The position numbers were made by a program, and so were the translations under genes. A stretch of 64,000 nt of DNA from Paenibacillus sonchi. Lineage in GTDB: Bacteria > Bacillota > Bacilli > Paenibacillales > Paenibacillaceae. Below, piece by piece: positions 37,359 to 45,970 of the stretch. The DNA is taken from positions 7,378,001 through 7,442,000 of the forward strand of contig NZ_CP068595.1 in assembly GCF_016772475.1 (NCBI RefSeq). Direction: 5' to 3'. Numbering within the stretch: the first letter of the stretch is position 1; each line of letters starts with the position of its first letter. Under the pieces are notes generated by a model that had not been told where the DNA came from, did not search any database, and was given only the letters and a program-made list of their open reading frames with translations.

Positions 37359-38969
37359 ATGTACCAACTGCTTATCGTTGACGACGAAACCTCGGTCGTA
37401 GACAGTCTGGCAATGACTGTGCAATGGAAGGATTATGGAATAGAAGAGGTTCATTGTGCATACTCGGCTCAAGAAGCACTGCTCATTGCGGCCAAGCATT
37501 CGATAGACATTATGATCACTGACATTCAGATGCCTGAAATGTCCGGATTGGAATTGATCGAAGTGATACAGCATTATTCGCGCAAAATCCGCTGTATCAT
37601 TCTTTCGGGCCATGACGAGTTTGAATATGCCAGGAAAGCCATGGCTTATCAGACACTGGATTACTTGCTGAAGCCAATCGATTATACAGAGTTAATTAAC
37701 TCTGTTAAGAAAGCGATTCAGCAGGTGGAAGAGGAGTGGAAGGAAGTGATATCCTTCCAGCGCATTAAGCAAACGCTGGAGGCTAATCTCCCGCTACTGC
37801 GGTCACAGCTGCTTAACGACCTGCTCAAGAACAAGATCATCCGCCATGAGGTTTTGGAAGAGAGACTTGCTCTGGTAGGCGTTCCCTTCCGGTTCGATGA
37901 CCCCTACATGATGATGGTTGTTCGCATGGAGGAGGACTTCTCAGGGTACGACCTTCAATCCTTATCGCTCCTTGAATATGCCGTAACAAACATTGCTGAT
38001 GAAGTGTTCCAAAAACTGTTCAGTTTATGGCATTGTGTCACCGAGCAGGGATATTTAGTTTTTCTCATCAAAGGCAACCAGCAAGACGCTTTGCATTTGG
38101 TGGATTCGTTCGCAGTAAAGCTGCAGAATCATGTCCAAAAATTCCTGAAAGGCTCACTCTCAATCTGCCTAAGCAATATCGCCAAGTTTCCTGGCGACCT
38201 GCAAAACTTATATCTGGCTGCAATCAACGCCATTAACCGGAATATCGGAAATAATAAAAGCTTCTTCCTGACCATTAATGAAAAAAGTGAGCAGCCTCAG
38301 AGCTCCATCATCAAAAAATTATATGCTCCGCCTGCACTTTCAACGCTGCTGGACTCAGGCAACTGGGACGAGGCGATTGCCAAGATCGATGAATTGCTCG
38401 TTGTCGGCGGCAATGCAGACGAACAATCTCACGATCTTTCACAGGATCAATTATTTACGGTGCTGCTATATCTCTCATCCTCATTCACGATGTGTTTCCA
38501 ACCCAATGGGTCCAGTCTATATGATCAGATGGGACCAGAATTCGATTTGTTGCTCCGCAAGAAGGGACATCTTTCAAGACAACGAATCTATGACTGGGCC
38601 AGTAAAATTATAGCAGCACTAAAAGCTAAGACGTCGACTCAAATGGAGAATGCGCAACAGCAGATTGCCGCTAAAGTCCGGACGTTTATTCATGAACATT
38701 TGTCCGAGGGGATTTCACTGCAAATCATTGCCGACCATGTGGGGCTGCATCCTGTTTATCTCTCCAAAATTTACAAGACGGTTATGAATGAAACGATTGG
38801 TGATTATATTTTTCAATTTCGAATGGAAAGAGCCATACATCTCCTGCGAAATACCGACTTAAAAATAGCTGAAATCAGCGATCAGCTGGGCTTTCAGGCC
38901 ACCCCCCATTTCATTAAAATTTTCAAAGAACATTTTGGCACGACGCCGCAGGACTACCGGAATCGTTAA
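37359..38969 (+). CDS. AraC-type response regulator (YesN-like)
   Basis: This 536-residue protein has a receiver domain at 1-120 with phospho-acceptor Asp55 in IMITDIQMPEMSG, a long linker with predicted helices, and the AraC double helix-turn-helix at about 435-536 (LQIIADHVGLHPVYLSKIYKTV, FQATPHFIKIFKEHFGTTPQDYR). The start follows CCGGAGGAATCAAATT. No kinase gene adjoins it; the likely partner is at 45971-47647, whose promoter shares a 22-bp identical block. It is divergent from the GH43-esterase operon and is the best candidate to bind the recurrent promoter module. Confidence 0.93.
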   Translation: MYQLLIVDDETSVVDSLAMTVQWKDYGIEEVHCAYSAQEALLIAAKHSIDIMITDIQMPEMSGLELIEVIQHYSRKIRCIILSGHDEFEYARKAMAYQTLDYLLKPIDYTELINSVKKAIQQVEEEWKEVISFQRIKQTLEANLPLLRSQLLNDLLKNKIIRHEVLEERLALVGVPFRFDDPYMMMVVRMEEDFSGYDLQSLSLLEYAVTNIADEVFQKLFSLWHCVTEQGYLVFLIKGNQQDALHLVDSFAVKLQNHVQKFLKGSLSICLSNIAKFPGDLQNLYLAAINAINRNIGNNKSFFLTINEKSEQPQSSIIKKLYAPPALSTLLDSGNWDEAIAKIDELLVVGGNADEQSHDLSQDQLFTVLLYLSSSFTMCFQPNGSSLYDQMGPEFDLLLRKKGHLSRQRIYDWASKIIAALKAKTSTQMENAQQQIAAKVRTFIHEHLSEGISLQIIADHVGLHPVYLSKIYKTVMNETIGDYIFQFRMERAIHLLRNTDLKIAEISDQLGFQATPHFIKIFKEHFGTTPQDYRNR

Positions 38970-38997
38970 GCTTATACTTATTGATCAATTACGCGCG

Positions 38998-39040
38998 AAA
39001 AGGCTCCCTGGTAATTTTCAACAATTACCGGGAGCCTTTT
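38998..39040. terminator. Bidirectional terminator, regulator / GH3
   Basis: Arms AAAAGGCTCCCTGGTAATT and AATTACCGGGAGCCTTTT form a long stem with one G-T pair and a six-base loop. It lies between convergent genes and has U runs on both sides. Confidence 0.9.
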
Positions 39041-39057
39041 TGGCTAGGATACACCAT

Positions 39058-41870
39058 TTACTGAAGCTGACTGCCTGGGGCTGCCATTGCTTGGAGAATA
39101 CGTTCTTCCAAAGAACTTGTCATAATGATCTTGAACCCCTTCACTTCCATTCCGCTTTGACCAAAGACCAACCTGAAATGTACAGTTTTTTGTAATATTG
39201 GCTGCTGGATATCAAAGGATATAGTTTTCCATTCCGTATCCTCTCCTGTCAACGTAAGGGTTAGAAGGATGTCATTATCATGAAAGATGCTCACAGGGAT
39301 TTGGGCAAGTTGACTGTTCCCGGCCGCCGCGCGGCAAGTCAACTCCACTCGATAAAGTCCACGCTCCTGCAAGATAGCTCGAAGATACGTACTCTGTCCT
39401 CTTGAGGTATCAAATATCTCCCCTGGCACAATAGCCTCCTTCTCCACAGGAACCGAAATCATCTCCAGGACTACATCGCCTTCCTCTTTCCGGTATGCAG
39501 TCAATGCCTTGTCCAGCTCTGTTTCCAATCCCTGCATCCGGTTAAAGGCTGTTGTTCCCATCAAATAGCGACAAATATTCATTGCTGAGCGCTGATATTC
39601 ACCGCGTGTTACCGTTCCCTTTTGCATAGCTTCTGCGGAGTTATCCCCTCTGGCGTTCTGCTCGGAGTCGCTCACTACCATGAACAAGTCATTCTGTGCC
39701 CTTATCATTGCTGCCACATTCTGGACACTGCCTTCTTCTCCTTCGTCATTTCCCATTGCCCACCAATCGGTCATTACAATCCCTCTGAAGCCCCACTCTC
39801 CCCGCAGAATTGTGGTTGTAAGATCATAGTTGCTGGCAGACCAATAGCCATTGATCGGGTTATACGAGGTCATAACCGAAATCGCATTGCCCTCTTTGAC
39901 CGCCATTTCAAACCCGCGCAGATAAATCTCCCGCAGGGCCCGTTCCGAAACTACTGCCTCTACTGTGTTACGATGGGCCTCCTGGCTGTTGCACGCAAAA
40001 TGTTTGATGGTGCCCGTCACATCATATGGATTCATACCATGCAGTTGGGCAACCACCATCCGGCCTGTCAGGAACGGGTCCTCACTAAAATATTCAAAAT
40101 TCCGGCCATTCAGAGGATTACGGTGGATGTTCATTCCCGGTCCAAGCAAAGTGTCTACATGGTTTTTCCGCAGTTCCAAACCTTCGTACATATACAGTTC
40201 TTTCAGCAATTCTTCGTTAAAAGTACAGCCCAGGCAGGTTCCATTGGGCATGGAAAATGCTAAATTGCCACAGTCCATTCGAATACCGCTCGGACCATCT
40301 GCTGAGCAGGCAACGGGGATTCCGAAAGCTTCCAGCCTCTTTGTAACACCGCCGAATGCACCGGCTGTGCCCGGTGTAACCTTTGGACTGCTCATGCCTT
40401 CGCCGCGCACAATACAGCATAAATCTTCATCCGAAAGTTGAGCAATATAATCCTCCATGCTGACTATGCTCGATTTCACATCTGTCAGCTTATATCCTTT
40501 GTCACCAGTATAAGGGATTTCTTCTGGAAGAGTTTCCTCGCGGCGCGCCTTCGGTTCTATGGTCCGTAATGGAACCGGTTCATAGATCAGACTACCGTCA
40601 GGGGCACAGCGCATTCGCTCAAATGCAGCAACCGGTGCCATGGCCTCTTGTAACTGCTCCAGTACCTGAAGCTTGTCTATGGCAATGCTGCCGCAAGATT
40701 TCGCCTCCCTCACATGATCCCCCACATGGAAGATGTAGCTTCCAGCCTCCAATACCCAAGCCGATTTACAGCCCGTGATTCCTGAATCATCATAGGACGC
40801 TATTGCTTTATGGGGAATTTCAATTTCAACGGATTGTTTCACGCCCGGAAGCAGCTCTTTGGTTTTCGCAAAGCCGGCGAGTACGCGGGCTGACTTACCC
40901 AGCTTGCCTTGCGGAGCTTGACAGTAGACCTGGATGACCTGTTTCCCCGGTCTGTTTCCGGTATTGGTGACTGTAACATTAATCTGGACACTGTCGTTCA
41001 ATTGCTCTATCCGTTCTGTCCGTGTTTCAAATGTGGTGTAGGACAGGCCGAAGCCAAATGGATACAAGACACGGTCTTTGGCAAAAGTCTCAAAGTAGCG
41101 GTATCCAACATAGATATCTTCCTGGTAAAAATTGCGTTTTGATCCCCCATGATTAGCCGTGGACGGATAATCCTCAATGTCCCTTGCTATGGTGTCCGTC
41201 ATTCTCCCGCTCGGACTTACCCTTCCAGTCAATACATCGAGAACACCGTTTCCGCCTTCCTGTCCACCTTGCCAGACATACATCACAGCAGAAGGTTTAT
41301 ATTTCTCCACCCACTTCATATCTATGATGTTGCCCACATTCAGCAGCACCACGGTCCGTTCAAATCCATTGCATACCATTTCCAACATAGCTTTCTCGGC
41401 TTCTGTCAGTAAATAGCTACCGGCTTCCGGCTTGTTATCCTGATCTTCCCCGGCTGTGCGACCAAGCAAGACGATTGCCGTTTCTGACTCCTTAGCCGCT
41501 TGCATAACCAGATCAGCATCAAGCAGCATTTCTTCTTGGAACCACGGTTCCTTACCCCAACCCGCACCTTTCTCAAACGGATGCTCTTTCACCCAATCGA
41601 GATAAAACTGCTTTACCGTCTGATTGATCTCATAGCCTTCTTTACTTTCCAAAGCCTCTGCAATGCCAACAACGTATTTGGTATTGACCATCCCCCGGAA
41701 CCGGTACCGCTTTTGTAATAGTTAAACTGTGATCGGCCAAACAGCGCGACTTTTCCCCCTGGTGCAAGCGGCAAAACATTGCAGTCATTTTTAAGCAGTA
41801 CAACACCTTCTGCTACGGCTTGCCGCGCTTTCGCAGCGTAGAGTTGCAAGTCAAAGTTTGTCTCACTCAT
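39058..41870 (-). pseudogene. GH3 beta-glucosidase-type enzyme, permuted, extra C-terminal domain, one-base frameshift
   Basis: Adding one G at the C run 41692-41696 joins two frames (SGTGSGG then MVNTKYVVGIAEAL) into 937 residues. The order is permuted: sandwich domain first (AGEDQDN with the presumed acid/base Glu), fibronectin-III-like, then TIM barrel (LLGPGMNIHRNPLNGRNFEY; IVMTDWWAMG with the nucleophile Asp). A further 120-residue beta-rich domain from about residue 805 (YLRAILQERGLYRVELTC; TVHFRLVFGQSGMEVKG) resembles a carbohydrate-binding module. ATG 41870 is preferred because AGGAGG lies 9 bp before it and abuts the earlier ATG. It is downstream of the duplicated permeases. Confidence 0.85.
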
Positions 41871-41887
41871 CTCTTTCATCCTCCTAT

Positions 41888-41965
41888 CAGAGCTTGGTCA
41901 GTTCGTTCACAATTTCAATAACACACGCTTCCAGCTTCAGGCCATCAAGTGCAAGCCCCAATCTA
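41888..41965 (-). pseudogene. Possible C-terminal relic of an esterase
   Basis: A frame without a start reads LALDGLKLEACVIEIVNEL and stops just before the GH3 ribosome site. It resembles the end of the hydrolase at 56923 (EDCAVEIVKAIREL). Only the tail is left, so the call is weak. Confidence 0.25.
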
Positions 41966-42019
41966 TGGTGCGATCATTCTTCTTCTTTGAATAACTGTAT
42001 TTTTATCAGGCTTGTCGTC

Positions 42020-42892
42020 CTACTCCTTCACTGCCCCAATCACTATACCTTTCGCAAAGAATTTTTGGAGGAAGGGATAGATCAGCAAGATCGGCAAAGC
42101 TCCGATGAAGATTTGGGCAGAATTCAGGGACAATGCATTGAATTTCGCTGCGGCTTCTGCATTCTTGATATCAATATTTGGCATCGATATAGCGGCCTTC
42201 AAGAACGTACTCAGCGGGGCGTTTTCCGGCTTCATATAGATTTGACCCGCCAACCATTCATTCCATTCTCCTACCACCGTGAACAGCCCTACTGTTGCCA
42301 TGACCGGCAGCGACAAGGGTAACATCACTCTCAGATACACTTTCCAGTGCCCGGCACCATCTATAAATGCTGCTTCTTCCAGCTCCTGCGGTAATGCCTT
42401 GAAAAAATTCATAATCAGGATGATATTAAATACATTGATCATCGTCGGCAGGATCAGCGCCCATATGGTGTTATACAGACCCATTTTGGTCACCACCAGA
42501 TACGTCGGAATCATCCCTCCGTTGAAAAGCATGGCTACAATAAAAAATCCGACAAACCATTTGTAGCCCGCAATCCCTTTCTGTCCTCCGCCTTTGGACA
42601 GTACATAAGCTGCCATACTGGTCACCGTCAGCCCCAACGTTACACTTAACAAGGTCCGTTCCACCGAAATCCAGAGGGAACGAAGCAATTGGGTATCTTC
42701 CAGCGCCCTGCTGTAGGAGTTCAGATTCAACCCAATCGGCCAAAAGGTTACTTTATTGGCAGATACGGCTGCACTGGAACTTAAGGATACAGACAAAACA
42801 TGAAGAAACGGCAGGATGCAGATCACGGCCAGCATGACCATGATGATATTGTTGATGAGTTGAAATGTACTGAATTTGGCTGTTCTACGCAT
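42020..42892 (-). CDS. ytcP: Carbohydrate ABC permease, YtcP type (copy 2)
   Basis: This 290-residue inner-membrane permease has six helices and the EAA loop EEAAFIDGAGHWKVYL. It differs from copy 1 only at residue 6 (Lys for Gln) and in ENAPLSTF (Leu for Met). It ends 140 bp before the GH3 ribosome site. Such near identity of whole channels suggests a recent duplication or gene conversion, with specificity left to the binding proteins. Confidence 0.93.
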   Translation of the reverse strand: MRRTAKFSTFQLINNIIMVMLAVICILPFLHVLSVSLSSSAAVSANKVTFWPIGLNLNSYSRALEDTQLLRSLWISVERTLLSVTLGLTVTSMAAYVLSKGGGQKGIAGYKWFVGFFIVAMLFNGGMIPTYLVVTKMGLYNTIWALILPTMINVFNIILIMNFFKALPQELEEAAFIDGAGHWKVYLRVMLPLSLPVMATVGLFTVVGEWNEWLAGQIYMKPENAPLSTFLKAAISMPNIDIKNAEAAAKFNALSLNSAQIFIGALPILLIYPFLQKFFAKGIVIGAVKE

Positions 42893-42903
42893 AGGTCCAC
42901 TCC

Positions 42904-43845
42904 TTAGAAAATCTTATAACCTGCAACTTTGTAGGCGAGCCGGTATCCGCCTAGAATCAGGATCAGGCCCACTACAGACTTGAACAATCCGATCGCTGTA
43001 CCGAAACTGAAATTCCCGCCGATCAAACCGATACGGAACACGAAGGTATCAATGATATCGCCGCTCTCATAGACCAGCGGATTGTACAAGTTGAAGATTT
43101 GGTCAAAGCCTGCATTGAGCACACCGCCCAGGGAGATCGTCAGCATGACACAGATAGTGGGGATCAGGCTGGGAAGGGTAATATTCAACATTTGTTTCAG
43201 TTTGTTCGCTCCGTCAAGCTGAGCAGCTTCATAGAGAGCCGGATTAATGCCCACCAGGGCCGCCAGATAAATGATGGACCCGTAACCGAATTCTTTCCAT
43301 GCATCCGTAAAGAGCACGATTGGCACAAACCAGTGGTTGCTGCCCAGAAAGAACACGGGCTCGTGACCCAAGGCTTTCAGCAGCTGGTTCACTAAGCCAT
43401 ATTCCGGATTCAACAGCTGGATGAAGATACCGCCGAGCACCACCCAGGAAATGAAGTGAGGCAGAAACACAAAGGTTTGAACCGAGGTGCGCAGAAATTT
43501 GTGTTTCACCTCATTGATCAGCAGCGCAAACGCAAGGGTACTGAACATGCCAATGGCTAATTTGAGAAACGAAATTTCCAGCGTGTTCCAAATGACCTGC
43601 ATGCTGTCGGGATATTCAAATAAAAACTTGAATTGGTCTAGTCCGACCCAGGGAGATTTGGAAATCCCCAGAGAGGGCTTATAATCCTGAAAGGCCATTA
43701 ACAGGCCGCTCATGGGTACATAGACAAAGATTGCGGTCAGTACCACAGCGGGCAGGAGCATAAGGTATAATCCCCAGCTACCTTTTTGTCTAGTGAATTT
43801 CTTTTTTTTTGCCGGTACAGCAGGTACAGCAGTATTCATGCCCAT
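42904..43845 (-). CDS. lplB: Carbohydrate ABC permease, LplB type (copy 2)
   Basis: This 313-residue partner of YtcP copy 2 has the EAA-type loop YEAAQLDGANKLKQML. It differs from copy 1 at three residues (Thr5 for Ile, NTLEIS for NTLKIS, VAGYKIF for VADYKIF). As in copy 1 it has its own promoter module (43886) and is separated from the binding-protein gene by a hairpin. Confidence 0.93.
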   Translation of the reverse strand: MGMNTAVPAVPAKKKKFTRQKGSWGLYLMLLPAVVLTAIFVYVPMSGLLMAFQDYKPSLGISKSPWVGLDQFKFLFEYPDSMQVIWNTLEISFLKLAIGMFSTLAFALLINEVKHKFLRTSVQTFVFLPHFISWVVLGGIFIQLLNPEYGLVNQLLKALGHEPVFFLGSNHWFVPIVLFTDAWKEFGYGSIIYLAALVGINPALYEAAQLDGANKLKQMLNITLPSLIPTICVMLTISLGGVLNAGFDQIFNLYNPLVYESGDIIDTFVFRIGLIGGNFSFGTAIGLFKSVVGLILILGGYRLAYKVAGYKIF

Positions 43846-43885
43846 TGTCTAAATCCTCCCACCTGATTCTTGTAATCTATTTTTT

Positions 43886-43950
43886 ATTATAGTGATGGGC
43901 ATTTCGGCTTGATATAAAGCAATGCAAATACCAATAACGCATTCTAAATA
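43886..43950 (-). promoter_or_regulatory. Promoter module before lplB copy 2
   Basis: It is nearly identical to the module at 30229-30292 (TTTATATCA, 18 bp, TATAAT at 43886-43891) because it lies inside the duplicated segment. Confidence 0.7.
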
Positions 43951-43980
43951 TTATAATTATGGAGGCCGGCTCCAAAAAAG

Positions 43981-44016
43981 AGCGATCTTGATGCGTGAAT
44001 CCACATCAAGACCGCT
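43981..44016 (-). terminator. Terminator after binding-protein gene copy 2
   Basis: It is the counterpart of 30324-30359, with one A-C mismatch in the 13-bp stem (AGCGATCTTGATG), so it is probably weaker. It is followed by CTTTTTTGG on the minus strand. Confidence 0.75.
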
Positions 44017-44029
44017 GATCAATAATAGG

Positions 44030-45739
44030 TTATTTGACGGAATCGTACCATTCATTGACTTCTTTTGTAATGGTATCACCGCCCGAAGACTTCCACTTCT
44101 CCACAAATTGATCAAACGTATCCACAGCAGCTTCGCCGTAAATAATTTTTGAATATGTCTCCATCTGCATTTTTTGCAGCAGCTCGTTTCGGGCCGACAT
44201 GGTCGACGTTAGCGGACCCATGTAATGCTCCCTTACGCGCGAGGATTCTTCATCCATGGAAATAAGCATCGCATCGTACACGATTCTTTGTAATGGATTG
44301 GTGTCGTCTGCAATCCCAAGAGCTTGCATAAAGGCACGATCTTTCTCTGTGAGTTCTTCTTTCTTTGCCACTTTTAATGTTATTTCCTTCATCTTCGAGG
44401 CAACATCCGGCATGCTTCCAAAAATATAATCGTTCGAATTAATCTTTCCACCGGGAATCTCTTTCTCATCGGTTACAATCTTTCCATCTTTGACAACATA
44501 TTGGTAGCCCTCCTGAAATCCTTTGAAATATTCAAGCGGATTATCGGATTCGTAGACAGCATACATCGAGTTCATATAATGAAAGTAGGCTTGAAGCGCT
44601 TCATCCGAAATATCTTTATTGATCACGGTCCCGCCGGATATCGTAAAATAGGTGTGCAAAGCTGGGCCATTGACCCCATGAGGCAGCGGATAGGGTTTGA
44701 ACATCGCCGTAGGGTTGGTCGCGAGCAGCATGGAACCCGGATATTGGATGAAGAAAGAAGGCGCTGCGACAATCCCAACCTTATTGGATGTGACCGCGGT
44801 GACAATTGTATTGGGGTCATGTAACGCAATATCGCTCGCAAAATACCCTTTATCCTTCCACTCTTTCATCTTCATTAAGCCCTGCTTGACCCCCGGTAGA
44901 ATTGAACCATTTTGAAGCTTGCCGTCTTCTCCTGGATACCATCTTTCCGGCATGGCCCCGTAAAGTCCAAAGATCCAGGATCCGTCTCCAAGGGTGCTGC
45001 CAGTCATCTTATCCTTCATGGCAAAATCCAGGGCAAACGTATCCTTCTGCCCATTACCGTCTGGATCCTGATTGACGAAGGCATCCATGACCGTCTCCAA
45101 CTCTTCAATTGTAGTAGGTGCTTTCAACTTGAGCTTGTCCAGCCAGTCCTGACGGATCCATAAAACGTTGTTTGCTTGCCCATAATCTGTAGAAGTTCCT
45201 GGAATCGCCATTTTTTTGCCGTCTCGAGTGACCGATAACCAGGGATCCTTTATATCGGCTAACGCACTTTTCCAAGTTGGAGAGGCATATTTCTCGAACA
45301 CTTCTTCCACTTCCATGAACTTGCCCGAATCGATGAGAAGATTGGTGTTAGCGGGACTGCCCGACATTACGATATCTGGCAATTCGTCGTTCGCAGAGAG
45401 CATGAGTTTCAATTTCGTATTATACGAACCATCCGTAGCGCCGCCTGTCCATAAAGTTTTAATCTGTACGCCAAACTTGTCCTCGGCCCAGCGTGTGAAC
45501 ACATTGTCCGTAACAGATTCTCCTTCTCTATATTTAAAGCCCGGATTTACTCCCATAACGGTGGTAAACGACGCTGCCGGTTCAATTTTTCCATTCACGA
45601 CATTTAGTGTTTTTGTTTGCGTGTTCGCCTTTTTATTTTCGCCGCTGCCCTGATTATTAGTATTACTGCAACCCAGTATCCCTGTCGTTAGCAGCGTTGC
45701 AGTAAGTGCTGTGGTCAGCACTCTCGTTTTCATGTTCAT
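44030..45739 (-). CDS. ABC solute-binding lipoprotein, LplA type (copy 2)
   Basis: This 569-residue lipoprotein has the lipobox TTGILGCSN. ATG 45739 follows AGGGGGTTCTAC; a longer frame from 45793 would run through the promoter. The mature domain matches copy 1 closely, but signal peptide and linker are unrelated, and scattered replacements occur (GGATDGSYNT for GGGTDGSYDT; EAAVDTFD for QSPVDAFD). It is divergent from the YesM-type kinase, so kinase and binding protein probably work as a sensing pair. Confidence 0.93.
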   Translation of the reverse strand: MNMKTRVLTTALTATLLTTGILGCSNTNNQGSGENKKANTQTKTLNVVNGKIEPAASFTTVMGVNPGFKYREGESVTDNVFTRWAEDKFGVQIKTLWTGGATDGSYNTKLKLMLSANDELPDIVMSGSPANTNLLIDSGKFMEVEEVFEKYASPTWKSALADIKDPWLSVTRDGKKMAIPGTSTDYGQANNVLWIRQDWLDKLKLKAPTTIEELETVMDAFVNQDPDGNGQKDTFALDFAMKDKMTGSTLGDGSWIFGLYGAMPERWYPGEDGKLQNGSILPGVKQGLMKMKEWKDKGYFASDIALHDPNTIVTAVTSNKVGIVAAPSFFIQYPGSMLLATNPTAMFKPYPLPHGVNGPALHTYFTISGGTVINKDISDEALQAYFHYMNSMYAVYESDNPLEYFKGFQEGYQYVVKDGKIVTDEKEIPGGKINSNDYIFGSMPDVASKMKEITLKVAKKEELTEKDRAFMQALGIADDTNPLQRIVYDAMLISMDEESSRVREHYMGPLTSTMSARNELLQKMQMETYSKIIYGEAAVDTFDQFVEKWKSSGGDTITKEVNEWYDSVK

Positions 45740-45776
45740 GTAGAACCCCCTGATGATGTTTTTTGAATTCACTTTA

Positions 45777-45842
45777 ATTATAAAAATTCGCATACGGTTA
45801 TTAAATAACGCTTTCGCAACATCACATATCGTATTCTAAACA
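45777..45842 (-). promoter_or_regulatory. Promoter module before binding-protein copy 2
   Basis: On the minus strand ACGATATGTGATGTTG and TTATTTAA are followed after 18 bp by TATAAT (45777-45782). It lies outside the duplicated block but keeps the same layout. Confidence 0.6.
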
Positions 45843-45911
45843 GGCGTGATAGCGGAATTTAAACATCAATATCGCATTCCAAAGTTATGTTCATATTCCA
45901 AGTGATACGCA

Positions 45912-45940
45912 TTGCCACTAGAAGCACAAATTCATATAAT
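45912..45940 (+). promoter_or_regulatory. Promoter of the kinase gene
   Basis: A -35 TTGCCA, a 17-bp spacer and a -10 TATAAT (45935-45940) are present. The 22 bp at 45930-45951 are identical to the regulator promoter at 37294-37315. Confidence 0.75.
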
Positions 45941-45970
45941 GGGGTTACCTCTTTGCAAAGGATTGTTGTC

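Larger units (their letters stand above)
42005..45583. repeat. 3.58-kb segmental duplication, copy 2
   Basis: This is the direct repeat of 28349-31926. Outside the segment the neighbours differ: copy 1 leads to GH78 + canonical GH3, copy 2 to a permuted GH3 on the downstream side and a kinase gene on the other. Confidence 0.93.

Noticed and set aside
28349..45583. Composite transposon flanking the duplicated cassette
   Set aside because: No transposase, terminal inverted repeats or target-site duplications were seen at either edge.
45887..45970. Longer kinase start at ATG 45887
   Set aside because: It lies upstream of the -35 and -10 of the gene's own promoter and lacks a ribosome site.
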